DNA of 64,000 nucleotides from assembly GCF_003610915.1 (NCBI RefSeq), contig NZ_NSDJ01000001.1, positions 3,162,001 to 3,226,000 of the forward strand. The letters run 5' to 3'. A model generated the notes under the pieces. That model searched no databases. It saw only the letters and a program-made list of their open reading frames with translations, and was not told the origin of the DNA. This document shows, one piece after another, positions 56,546-64,000 of the stretch. Source of the DNA: Rahnella variigena (GTDB lineage: Bacteria > Pseudomonadota > Gammaproteobacteria > Enterobacterales > Enterobacteriaceae). The position numbers and the translations under genes are program-made. Every line of letters begins with the position of its first letter. The stretch's first letter is position 1.

Positions 56546-58500
56546 CGGGTAGTCTCCGCTTTAACAGAATGCGCCGCTTTATCCGCACCGGGCGTAAATG
56601 GCAGGGTGAAATTTCTCAGATCCAGAACCGGCGGCGTTTCGCCACCAATACGGCTGTCGACAATCAAAACTTTTGGATGTTGTTGCATCGCCAGCGTCAG
56701 CTGGCTGAAATAACGCTCATTCAGGAACGACTGCCCGCCAGCCTGATACGCCTGATTTTCCGCGTTAAACCGCAAGGTCATCACCTGCGCCTGATCGAGA
56801 TTTTCATGACTTTGTGCCGTGGCAGCATCCAGCGCCAGACGGGAAAATTGCTGCGCGGCATTCAGCTGCTGCGCGGCCTGTCCTTTCTCACCGGCAATCG
56901 CGCTTTGTGCCAGGATCTGCGCGGCCTGTACGCCATGATAAGCATCCGCTGCCCCTGCTGGCGGATGGATGGATTCGATCACCGTCGCCAGCAGTTCCAC
57001 ACCGCTGTGGAGATTATCCAGCTGGCGTTGCACTTTCTGGCCGATATCGGCGGCAAGGCGGGTCTGTTCGCTGCCCAGCAGATTGTCGAGCGTTCGGGAG
57101 GAGAAATCATGCACCAGCACCTGATTGGCGATACTGCGGATCAGCACCGGCATATTTTCGGTGTGATACAAACTCGCCATTGCTGCGTCATCGTTCATGC
57201 CGATGCGGTACACAAACCGCACGTCCATATCCATGATTTGAAAGCTCTGCCGGTCATTGCCCGCGCTGGCGATAATTTGTGATTTGTCGCTGCTGTGGCT
57301 GGAATCCCATAACCGGTTGGCGCTTTCCGGCGCGGGGCCTTCGGCGGTATCGGCAACCTCAACCGGCGATGCCGTCGCCGGTTCTTCCGCGCCGGTGGTA
57401 AGTTCATGCACTTCGCCGTTGTCAACCATTTGCGTATGCCCGAAAGGCCACGGCAGACCGAGATGCAAACCAGGTTGCCTGACCGCGACCGGTTTCCCGA
57501 AGGATTCATAAATCCCACGCTGCGTCAGCGGGACTTCACTGACACCGGTCAGCAGCCAGCCCGTCAGCAGTAAGAATGCGGCCAGCGGCAACAGCGCGCG
57601 GCGGATAAAATGGAATGCCCAGATCTGGCGCAGATCGATGCCGAAATGCTGATGCAATTCGTTCTGCACAAACTGCAGCGGACGCGGCGGCCAGCAAATT
57701 TGTGCTGCCAGCAGGCTGCCCGCGATAAACTCAGGCTCTTTGTCCTCACGCGGTGGCGAAAACAGCGCCATCAGCGCGCGCAGGAAAAGTTCCAGCGCCA
57801 CCAGCGCCGGCAAAATTCCCGTGAGCATAAGCAAATGCGCGGGCCAGACCGCCGTGCCACGTGCAAACATCACGCCGGCGGCACTCAGTAGCAAAACGCC
57901 AATCAGCATGCGCAGCAGCGGTGCCAGTCTTGCGGCTTCCGGCCATTCCTGCGGATTTTTTAACGTCCAGTGACGTTCAAGCACCAGCACCGCAAATGCG
58001 CAAAGAATGAAGAATGATCCGGCAAAATATCCCGCATCCCCTGCTTCGTTAGCGGGTAAAGGCAGTTGCCACAAAAGAAAGATGAGCAGTAATGCGGCTA
58101 ATGCTGGAAGTGCCTGAAAGAACACGTGCGCATCGACATAACGCAACAGCGGGCGCACGCGAGCTGAAGCAGTCAGACGACGGAGAAAAGCGGAAGGTTT
58201 TTCCGGCAAAACGGGTTCAGCCGGAGATGCAAACTGATGCCCGCGCCAGCGGGTAATGCGTCGCGCACATTGCAGGGAGGCGGCGCAAACCCACAGGGCA
58301 GCCATAATATTGCCGGTCACCCAAGGCCAGACTGAGTCAGGGGAAACCATATACAGCATCAGCAATATCAGATACAGCACGCTGCTGATCACCATAATGC
58401 CGTTGATAAGCCCGGTCAGCCAGCGTGTGTGGGAGGCGGCCACCTGAAAACGCAGAGGTTTAACGGCGTCATCAGCCCCGGATGCCTTGTTTGTGCTCAT
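56542..58500 (-). CDS. seven-helix membrane protein fused to an SPFH (HflK-like) domain
   Basis: This 652-residue protein begins the operon. Predicted helices lie at about 28-52, 60-78, 127-148, 157-176, 195-213, 220-246 and 301-320; the SPFH domain follows from about residue 322 (VPLTQRGIYESFGKPVAVRQPGL begins the core, cited by position) to about 560, with a low-complexity Glu/Ala/Ser linker near 365-405. The late part (QILAQSAIAGEKGQAAQQL) is coiled coil. Normal HflK has a single helix; the six extra helices are unlike any HflK I know. GGAG is 6 bases before the start and is involved in the leader structure. The 4-base overlap with the next gene shows coupling. Confidence 0.85.
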   Translation of the reverse strand: MSTNKASGADDAVKPLRFQVAASHTRWLTGLINGIMVISSVLYLILLMLYMVSPDSVWPWVTGNIMAALWVCAASLQCARRITRWRGHQFASPAEPVLPEKPSAFLRRLTASARVRPLLRYVDAHVFFQALPALAALLLIFLLWQLPLPANEAGDAGYFAGSFFILCAFAVLVLERHWTLKNPQEWPEAARLAPLLRMLIGVLLLSAAGVMFARGTAVWPAHLLMLTGILPALVALELFLRALMALFSPPREDKEPEFIAGSLLAAQICWPPRPLQFVQNELHQHFGIDLRQIWAFHFIRRALLPLAAFLLLTGWLLTGVSEVPLTQRGIYESFGKPVAVRQPGLHLGLPWPFGHTQMVDNGEVHELTTGAEEPATASPVEVADTAEGPAPESANRLWDSSHSSDKSQIIASAGNDRQSFQIMDMDVRFVYRIGMNDDAAMASLYHTENMPVLIRSIANQVLVHDFSSRTLDNLLGSEQTRLAADIGQKVQRQLDNLHSGVELLATVIESIHPPAGAADAYHGVQAAQILAQSAIAGEKGQAAQQLNAAQQFSRLALDAATAQSHENLDQAQVMTLRFNAENQAYQAGGQSFLNERYFSQLTLAMQQHPKVLIVDSRIGGETPPVLDLRNFTLPFTPGADKAAHSVKAETTR

Positions 58501-58550
58501 GTCTGCTCCGGCAGAGAAAAAATAACCCGCGACGCGGGCACGGAGCCAGC
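58501..58550 (-). promoter_or_regulatory. structured leader of the SPFH/ATPase operon
   Basis: Read on the minus strand just before the first gene: CCCGC-GTC-GCGGG (58538-58526) followed by TTATTTTTT is a rho-independent-terminator shape. GCTCCG (58546-58541) can pair with CGGAGC (58510-58505), which contains the ribosome-binding GGAG. A third stem, TCTGC/GCAGA (58515-58502), puts CGGA in its loop and competes with that pairing. It could be an attenuator or ribosome-site switch, or simply the terminator of the upstream SulP gene. Confidence 0.55.
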
Positions 58551-58745
58551 AATTACGCAGTCAGATGAGCGTAACCGTATAACATTACAGAATTTTCAGC
58601 GATATGAATTTGGCCGTTTTTTTGCCACGAATTGTAAGCATTTATCAGCAAGGCGGGACGTCCGGCAGATTGGTTTTCTGCCAGCCGTTTTTATAAGGAA
58701 AGTCACATAAGAGGTGCGCCATTTTCAGGCGACACCATGAGGATT

Positions 58746-60227
58746 TCAGAGAGTATCTTCCGCGACATAATATTGCGGATCGTCGAGTTCATGCGAGCAG
58801 AATGGTCCGGCTTTCTTAAGCAGACTTATGCAGTCATGACTCAGATGGCGCAGGCGGATGCTTTTACCGGCTTCAAGATAACGCGTCGTCAGCTTATCAA
58901 TCGCCTCCACCCCGCTCGAATCCATCACCCGCGTACCGGCAAAATCCAGCACCACATTTTGCGGATCGTTTTCAGGATTAAACAGCTCGGCAAAGGTTGC
59001 GGCAGAGCCAAAGAACAGCGGCCCGTCCAGTTTATATACCGCCAGGTCGCCTTTGGTTTTGTGCTCACGAATACGGATACGCGCCTGCTGCCAGGCGAAA
59101 ACCAGCGCCGAGATAATCACACCGCTGATCACCGCCACAGCCAGATCGGTGAAAATGGTAATGACGGTAACAATCAGCATCACCAGCACATCGGCTTTCG
59201 GCATACGGCGCAAGCGGCGCAACGAACTCCACTCAAAGGTGTTGTAGCAGACAACCAGCATAATCCCGGCCAGCGCGGCAACCGGCAGCAGACCTATATA
59301 TCCGGAGAGACTGACCACGAACAAGATCAGCAAAATAGCGCCCACCGTACCGGAAATGCGTCCGCGACCGCCGGACGTGAAGTTAATGATCGACTGCCCG
59401 ATCATTGCACAACCGGCGAAACAGCCAAACAATCCGCAAATCGTATTTCCAGCACCCTGCGCAATACTTTCGCGGTTACCGTTACCTTTCTGATTACCCA
59501 TTTCATCGAGCACTGTCATGGTCAGCAGCGATTCAATCAAACCGACCAGCGCGATGACGACCGCATACGGCAACACGACTTTCAGCATTTCAGCATTGAA
59601 CGGAGCGACCGGCAGGCTGAAATGCGGCAACGCGCCGGAAATATCCGCGAGATCTCCCACACGTAAAGTATGCAGATTAAAGCCAATCGCGACGGCGGAG
59701 ACCACAATCAGCGCAGCCAGCGAAGACGGAATGATTTTGGTCAGTTTAGGGAACAGCACCACCACCAGAATCGCCAGCAGAACCAGCCCGTACATCAGCG
59801 GTCCCTGCCCGGCAATCATGTGTAACTGCGCCAGCATAATGACAATCGCCAGCCCGTTCACAAAGCCGTGAACCGCGGGCAACGGCACCAGACGGATAAA
59901 TTTACCGAGGCGGAAAACGCCAATCAGGATCTGAATGATCCCGGCAAAAATCGTCGCCCACAGGACGTATCCCATGCCGTGCTGTGCCGCCAGACTCATC
60001 AGCACCACCACAATAGAACCTGCCGCGCCGGAAACCATGCCCGGTTTGCCGCCGAACAGCGCGGTCACCAGCCCGATAATAAACGCCGTGTGCAGACCGA
60101 CAATCGGCGACAACCCGGCCACCAGCGAGAACCCCACCGCTTCCGGGATCATCGACACCGCCACCACAAATCCGGCCAGCGTTTCATTCTTCACTTCTGA
60201 CAACTTCAAACCACGCAGGCTAAACAT
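58746..60227 (-). CDS. SulP-family anion transporter with STAS domain
   Basis: This 493-residue inner-membrane protein is of the SulP family, with about 11-12 helices. Early segments are PEAVGFSLVAGLSPIVGLHTA and GLLPVAALAGIMLVVCYNTF; the C-terminal STAS domain includes VVLDFAGTRVMDSSGVEAID, with the Asp-Ser-Ser that is phosphorylated or structural in other STAS proteins. It carries an inorganic anion such as sulfate or bicarbonate, or a dicarboxylate; this cannot be decided from the sequence. It is shorter than and distinct from DauA at 41109. It is 245 bases upstream of the SPFH operon, with no clear terminator in between except the leader hairpin. Confidence 0.87.
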   Translation of the reverse strand: MFSLRGLKLSEVKNETLAGFVVAVSMIPEAVGFSLVAGLSPIVGLHTAFIIGLVTALFGGKPGMVSGAAGSIVVVLMSLAAQHGMGYVLWATIFAGIIQILIGVFRLGKFIRLVPLPAVHGFVNGLAIVIMLAQLHMIAGQGPLMYGLVLLAILVVVLFPKLTKIIPSSLAALIVVSAVAIGFNLHTLRVGDLADISGALPHFSLPVAPFNAEMLKVVLPYAVVIALVGLIESLLTMTVLDEMGNQKGNGNRESIAQGAGNTICGLFGCFAGCAMIGQSIINFTSGGRGRISGTVGAILLILFVVSLSGYIGLLPVAALAGIMLVVCYNTFEWSSLRRLRRMPKADVLVMLIVTVITIFTDLAVAVISGVIISALVFAWQQARIRIREHKTKGDLAVYKLDGPLFFGSAATFAELFNPENDPQNVVLDFAGTRVMDSSGVEAIDKLTTRYLEAGKSIRLRHLSHDCISLLKKAGPFCSHELDDPQYYVAEDTL

Positions 60228-60444
60228 AAGACATCCGGTATATTTCCAACTCAGTTAAAAAATTGTGACAAGTATCTAAAAATGACGGAACTGAGGCAAG
60301 GTTTAATCCGCAGCCTGCACCACGTGGGATCACAAGCGGATCGAGATAAATGTCGTTTACGTGTATAATGCGGAGAATTATGGACATTACATCGTGCGGT
60401 TAGAGTTAATCGCTTGATAACTAAGCTATTAAGGTGAGAAAAAC

Positions 60445-61536
60445 ATGGGATTCAAATGCGGTATCGTGGGCCTGCCGAACGTCGGTAAATCTACTCTGTT
60501 CAATGCGCTGACCAAAGCGGGTATCGAAGCAGCAAACTTCCCGTTCTGCACCATCGAACCGAATACCGGCGTGGTGCCAATGCCTGATCCGCGTCTAGAC
60601 AAGCTGGCCGAGATTGTAAAACCGCAGCGCATTCTGCCAACTACCATGGAATTCGTGGATATCGCAGGTCTGGTAAAAGGCGCATCTAAAGGTGAAGGCC
60701 TGGGTAACCAGTTTCTGACCAACATCCGTGAAACCGAAGCGATCGGCCACGTTGTACGTTGTTTCGAAAACGACAACATCATCCACGTTAACAACAAAGT
60801 GGATCCGGCTGACGACATCGATGTCATCAACACCGAACTGGCGTTATCTGACCTCGATACCTGTGAGCGCGCCATTCACCGTGTGCAGAAACGCGCTAAA
60901 GGTGGCGATAAAGATGCCAAAGCAGAACTGGCTGCGCTGGAAAAATGCCTGCCACAGCTTGAAAACGCCGGTATGCTGCGTGCGCTGGACCTGACCGAAG
61001 AAGACAAAGCGGCCATCCGTTACCTGAGCTTCCTGACGCTGAAACCAACCATGTACATCGCGAACGTCAACGAAGACGGTTTCGAAAACAACCCTTACCT
61101 CGACGTGGTGCGTAAAATCGCAGACGCCGAAGGCTCTGTGGTTGTGGCCGTCTGTGCAGCGGTTGAGTCTGATATTGCTGAGCTGGAAGATGCTGACCGC
61201 GAAGAGTTCATGGCTGAACTGGGCATTGAAGAGCCGGGCCTGAACCGCGTGATCCGCGCCGGTTACGAACTGCTGAACCTGCAAACTTACTTCACCGCTG
61301 GTGTGAAAGAAGTCCGCGCATGGACCATCCCAGTGGGTGCCACCGCGCCACAAGCTGCCGGTAAGATCCACACCGACTTCGAGAAAGGCTTCATCCGCGC
61401 ACAAACCATCGCGTTCGAAGACTTCATCACCTACAAAGGTGAGCAAGGCGCGAAAGAAGCCGGCAAAATGCGTTCAGAAGGTAAAGACTACATCGTCAAA
61501 GATGGCGACGTGATGAACTTCCTGTTCAACGTGTAA
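60445..61536 (+). CDS. ychF: redox-regulated ATPase YchF (Obg-like)
   Basis: This 363-residue P-loop NTPase of the Obg/YchF group prefers ATP. The P-loop is GLPNVGKST (about residues 8-16). [20 protein letters not shown] is the switch region; the NKxD-type motif is degenerate (NVNEDG), as usual in YchF. A C-terminal TGS domain ends in the conserved [13 protein letters not shown]. It is the same length as E. coli YchF, which is linked to oxidative stress sensitivity and translation. The usual neighbour pth lies 8 kb upstream. Confidence 0.98.
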   Translation: MGFKCGIVGLPNVGKSTLFNALTKAGIEAANFPFCTIEPNTGVVPMPDPRLDKLAEIVKPQRILPTTMEFVDIAGLVKGASKGEGLGNQFLTNIRETEAIGHVVRCFENDNIIHVNNKVDPADDIDVINTELALSDLDTCERAIHRVQKRAKGGDKDAKAELAALEKCLPQLENAGMLRALDLTEEDKAAIRYLSFLTLKPTMYIANVNEDGFENNPYLDVVRKIADAEGSVVVAVCAAVESDIAELEDADREEFMAELGIEEPGLNRVIRAGYELLNLQTYFTAGVKEVRAWTIPVGATAPQAAGKIHTDFEKGFIRAQTIAFEDFITYKGEQGAKEAGKMRSEGKDYIVKDGDVMNFLFNV

Positions 61537-61562
61537 ACCGCACTTCAGTTTCTGCATTGACT

Positions 61563-61592
61563 AAAAACCCACGCATTGTCGTGGGTTTTTCT
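61563..61592 (+). terminator. terminator of ychF
   Basis: CCCACG and CGTGGG form a stem with a CATTGT loop followed by TTTTTCTTTTT, 30 bases after the stop codon. Confidence 0.92.
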
Positions 61593-61707
61593 TTTTATGA
61601 TCAGGCTACCGGCGCCCGACTCCCTCTTTCATTTCGCCTCTCCCTCATTACGCGATATATTAGAGGCATTCTCATAAAATTTTCTCTTCGTAACAGGTAA
61701 CATCTCA

Positions 61708-62055
61708 ATGGCACTGATCCCAAAAAACTACCAGCGGCTGGAAAGCGGCTATCGTGAGAAAGCGCTCAAAATCTATCCGTGGGTGTGCGGACGCTGTTCG
61801 CGGGAGTTTGTGTATTCAAACCTGCGTGAACTGACGGTTCACCATATTGATCACGACCATACCAATAACCCGGCAGATGGCAGTAACTGGGAGTTATTGT
61901 GTCTGTATTGCCATGACCATGAGCACTCGAAATACACCGAAGCCGACCAGTACGGTTCAACGGTGGTAGCCGGTGAGGATGCACAAGATGATGTCGGCGC
62001 TGCCACCTATAATCCGTTTGCTGATTTACAGGCGATGCTGAATAAGAAGAAATAG
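61708..62055 (+). CDS. yajD: HNH nuclease-family protein YajD
   Basis: This 115-residue protein has an HNH fold with two Cys pairs: CGRC (residues about 27-30) and CLYC (68-71). The HHIDHDH core (His-His near residue 46) and NWELLCLYCHDHEHSKYT make up the HNH motif. It equals E. coli YajD in length and most residues (e.g. RLESGYREKALKIYPWVC start region). Its biological substrate is unknown. It is a single gene with its own terminator. Confidence 0.95.
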   Translation: MALIPKNYQRLESGYREKALKIYPWVCGRCSREFVYSNLRELTVHHIDHDHTNNPADGSNWELLCLYCHDHEHSKYTEADQYGSTVVAGEDAQDDVGAATYNPFADLQAMLNKKK

Positions 62056-62106
62056 GATCGATTTCGCTCCGCTCCTCCAGCAAAACTAAAAACCTCGGCA
62101 TTAACC

Positions 62107-62137
62107 AAAATCCACGCGATGCCGTGGATTTTTTTAT
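62107..62137 (+). terminator. terminator of yajD
   Basis: ATCCACG and CGTGGAT form a stem with a 6-base loop followed by TTTTTTTATG, about 50 bases after the yajD stop. Confidence 0.9.
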
Positions 62138-62224
62138 GATGTACGAGGCGATTCCCGCCAAATAAGTTAGCCAGCTTAGATTTTCCTTGCATCCCAAATT
62201 GTCGCAAGCATAATCGCAAATCAA

Positions 62225-62243
62225 AATAATAATGATTCTCAGT
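62225..62243 (+). promoter_or_regulatory. candidate Fur box
   Basis: AATAATAATGATTCTCAGT matches the 19-base Fur consensus GATAATGATAATCATTATC at 11 positions. It is 24 bases upstream of the receptor start codon, consistent with iron-repressed expression. Confidence 0.7.
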
Positions 62244-62267
62244 CCTTTTTTACATCAGGGTTACATT

Positions 62268-64000
62268 ATGCGCGATTCCGCTACATTCACAGGGTTTAAA
62301 CCGAGCCTGCTGGCACTCTTTGTCAGCGTCACTTGTATACCGGCGATGGCGGCGACTGCTCCGGCGACCTCTTCGACAGCAGCGTCAGGCGATACCATGA
62401 CCATCGTCAGCGCGCCAGATAATGAATTCAAACCAGGCGGAAATGATCTGGTTCCGGCGTATCTCGATGGACAGGTGGCGCACGGCGGCCGTCTCGGTAT
62501 GCTCGGCGAACAAAATGCGATGGATGTGCCGTTCAACGTGATGAGCTTCACCTCGAAACTGGTGCAGGATCAGCAGGCAAAAACGATTGCTGATGTAGTG
62601 CGTAATGATGCCACCGTCCAGAACGTGCAGGGATACGGCAACTTTGCCGAAACCTACCGCATCCGTGGCTTTGAACTTGACGGCGATGACATGACCTATG
62701 GCGGACTGCCGGGCGTCGTTCCCCGTCAGGTCATGGATGCCTCATTAATCGACCGGGTAGAAATTTTTAAAGGTGCCAACGGATTGATGAACGGTGCAGC
62801 GACGACCGGCGTCGGCGGCATGATCAACCTCGAACCGAAACATGCGGATGACACGCCACTGACCCGTGTCGGTATTGATTACACATCCTCTTCTCAGGTT
62901 GGCGGCACGCTGGAGCTGGGGCGTCGTTTTGGTGATGATAATCAGTTTGGTGTCCGTCTCAATGCGGTTAACCGAGAGGGTGAAACCGATATTGATGGTG
63001 AGAAAAAACGTACCACGGCAGCGTCACTCGGGCTCGATTATCGCGGCGATCGTCTTCGCACTTCTCTGGACATGGGCTATCAGAAGAAGACCTTCCACGA
63101 CGCCCGTCTTGGCGTGAATATCAGCGGAGTGGATTTCATTCCGAAAGTGCCGTCCAACAGCCACAACTACAGTCAGGACTGGATTTACAGCAACATTGAA
63201 TCTGAGTTCGGGATGGCCAAAGCGGAATACGATGTCACCGATAACTGGACCGTCTATGGCGGCGTTGGCGCACAGCATTCGCGGGAAACTGGCGACTACG
63301 CGTCCCCTGCCCTGAAAGATGAAGACGGAACGGCGACGATTGGCCGTCTGGACACTAACCGCATCATCAACAACTTCAGCGGTATGGCGGGCATTCGCGG
63401 CAATTTCGAAACTGCATTTATCACTCACAAAGTGAACTTCGGTTATTCCGCACTGACGTCACGCAATAACACCGCCTGGCGTATGGCTTACGGTGCCAAT
63501 GCAGAAAACACCAATATTTATGACACCCCGAATGTCCCGAACCCGACACCTAATCTTTCAGGCGGCAATTACAACGATCCGCTGACGACCGGACGTAACC
63601 GCACTCAGGGCTATTTACTCAGCGATACGTTGGGTGTGCTCGATGACACCGTGTTGTTCACCGTCGGTGCCCGTCATCAGAAAGTAGTCGTGCGTAACTA
63701 CAGCAATAAGACCGGCGCAGAAGATGTTTCATCGCGTTACGACGACAGTCGCTGGATGCCGACGTACGGCGTGGTTTATAAACCGTGGCAGGTACTTTCC
63801 CTCTACGCCAACCATACCGAGTCTTTGCAGCCGGGCGATGTCGCACCGGATACCGCGAAAAACTACGGTACAACCACCGGGATTGCGCATTCAAAACAGA
63901 ATGAAGTGGGCGTAAAAACAGATTTTGGTCGCATCGGAGGTTCACTGGCGTTATTTGAAATCAAAAAACCTTCCGGCATCCTGAACAGTGATGGCTATTA
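62268..64000 (+). CDS. TonB-dependent siderophore receptor (3' end beyond the window)
   Basis: The frame from the ATG at 62268 is open to the end of the window (577 codons), so the gene is only truncated by the window. It has a Sec signal peptide ending AMAA (residue 29), a TonB-box-like stretch (GDTMTIVSAP, about residues 42-51), a plug domain (NVMSFTSKLVQDQQAKTI then YGNFAETYRIRGF and VEIFKGANGLMNG) and the start of the 22-strand barrel. The pattern is that of ferric siderophore receptors related to FcuA, FhuE and FpvA types. The cognate siderophore cannot be decided from this part. Confidence 0.9.
   Translation, partial: MRDSATFTGFKPSLLALFVSVTCIPAMAATAPATSSTAASGDTMTIVSAPDNEFKPGGNDLVPAYLDGQVAHGGRLGMLGEQNAMDVPFNVMSFTSKLVQDQQAKTIADVVRNDATVQNVQGYGNFAETYRIRGFELDGDDMTYGGLPGVVPRQVMDASLIDRVEIFKGANGLMNGAATTGVGGMINLEPKHADDTPLTRVGIDYTSSSQVGGTLELGRRFGDDNQFGVRLNAVNREGETDIDGEKKRTTAASLGLDYRGDRLRTSLDMGYQKKTFHDARLGVNISGVDFIPKVPSNSHNYSQDWIYSNIESEFGMAKAEYDVTDNWTVYGGVGAQHSRETGDYASPALKDEDGTATIGRLDTNRIINNFSGMAGIRGNFETAFITHKVNFGYSALTSRNNTAWRMAYGANAENTNIYDTPNVPNPTPNLSGGNYNDPLTTGRNRTQGYLLSDTLGVLDDTVLFTVGARHQKVVVRNYSNKTGAEDVSSRYDDSRWMPTYGVVYKPWQVLSLYANHTESLQPGDVAPDTAKNYGTTTGIAHSKQNEVGVKTDFGRIGGSLALFEIKKPSGILNSDGY

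Noticed and set aside
58737..59666. 309-residue plus-strand frame opposite the SulP gene
   Set aside because: Same reason: no recognisable domain, while the minus strand has a complete SulP/STAS protein.

Overview
The window is typical Enterobacterales chromosome. Nearly every housekeeping gene reads as a close relative of its Escherichia coli counterpart (rnb, fnr, uspE, pntAB, ydgH, kdsA, sirB1/B2, prmC, prfA, hemA, lolB, ispE, prs, ychH, pth, ychF, yajD, smrA, dacD, cbl). The accessory content (periplasmic gluconate 2-dehydrogenase type complex, glucosylglycerate genes, sulfonate genes, a large siderophore receptor) suggests a plant- or water-associated Yersiniaceae such as Rahnella, Ewingella or Serratia. 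The genus is an inference. I see no insertion sequence, prophage, CRISPR array, rRNA or tRNA.

Layout. 1-1881: end of a sulfonate-type operon (flavin monooxygenase, periplasmic binding protein). 2073-10810: a small unknown protein, dacD, a YdeP-like molybdopterin oxidoreductase, rnb, a pair of inverted REP-like palindromes, the LysR regulator cbl and a 2-hydroxyacid dehydrogenase. 11025-20191: glgX, divergent azoR/LysR, apbE, smrA, a two-gene glucosylglycerate unit (phosphatase and GT81 synthase) and terC. 20623-27006: fnr, uspE, pntB-pntA and ydgH. 27083-35219: a peptide-scavenging locus (M19 dipeptidase, a five-gene peptide ABC importer, an S12 D-aminopeptidase-like hydrolase). 35611-39685: an HbpS/GlcG-type protein and a three-subunit gluconate 2-dehydrogenase type complex. 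39731-42788: a diguanylate cyclase and dauA. 42839-52458: the conserved hemA-prfA-prmC-sirB2-sirB1-kdsA operon facing away from lolB-ispE-prs, then ychH and pth. 52545-60227: an accessory block between pth and ychF. 60445-64000: ychF, yajD and a truncated Fur-type TonB-dependent siderophore receptor.

The best candidate for an undescribed system is the four-gene, overlapping minus-strand operon at 52545-58500. It encodes a 7-TM protein fused to an SPFH (HflK/stomatin-like) domain, a second SPFH protein with a histidine-rich N-terminus (15 His in the first 33 residues), a third SPFH protein, and a P1B-type metal ATPase that has no N-terminal metal-binding domain. This suggests a membrane SPFH assembly that buffers or delivers metal to, or controls, a dedicated efflux ATPase. 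Its leader holds a terminator-like hairpin and two competing stems around the ribosome-binding site, so it may be regulated by RNA structure.

Start codons were corrected inward where a ribosome-binding site and family homology agreed (dacD GTG, cbl GTG, azoR, fnr, pntA, ydgH, kdsA, prmC, lolB, prs GTG, and the flavoprotein of the gluconate complex). All functional calls are from reading the translated sequence and from memory of the families; no database search was run.
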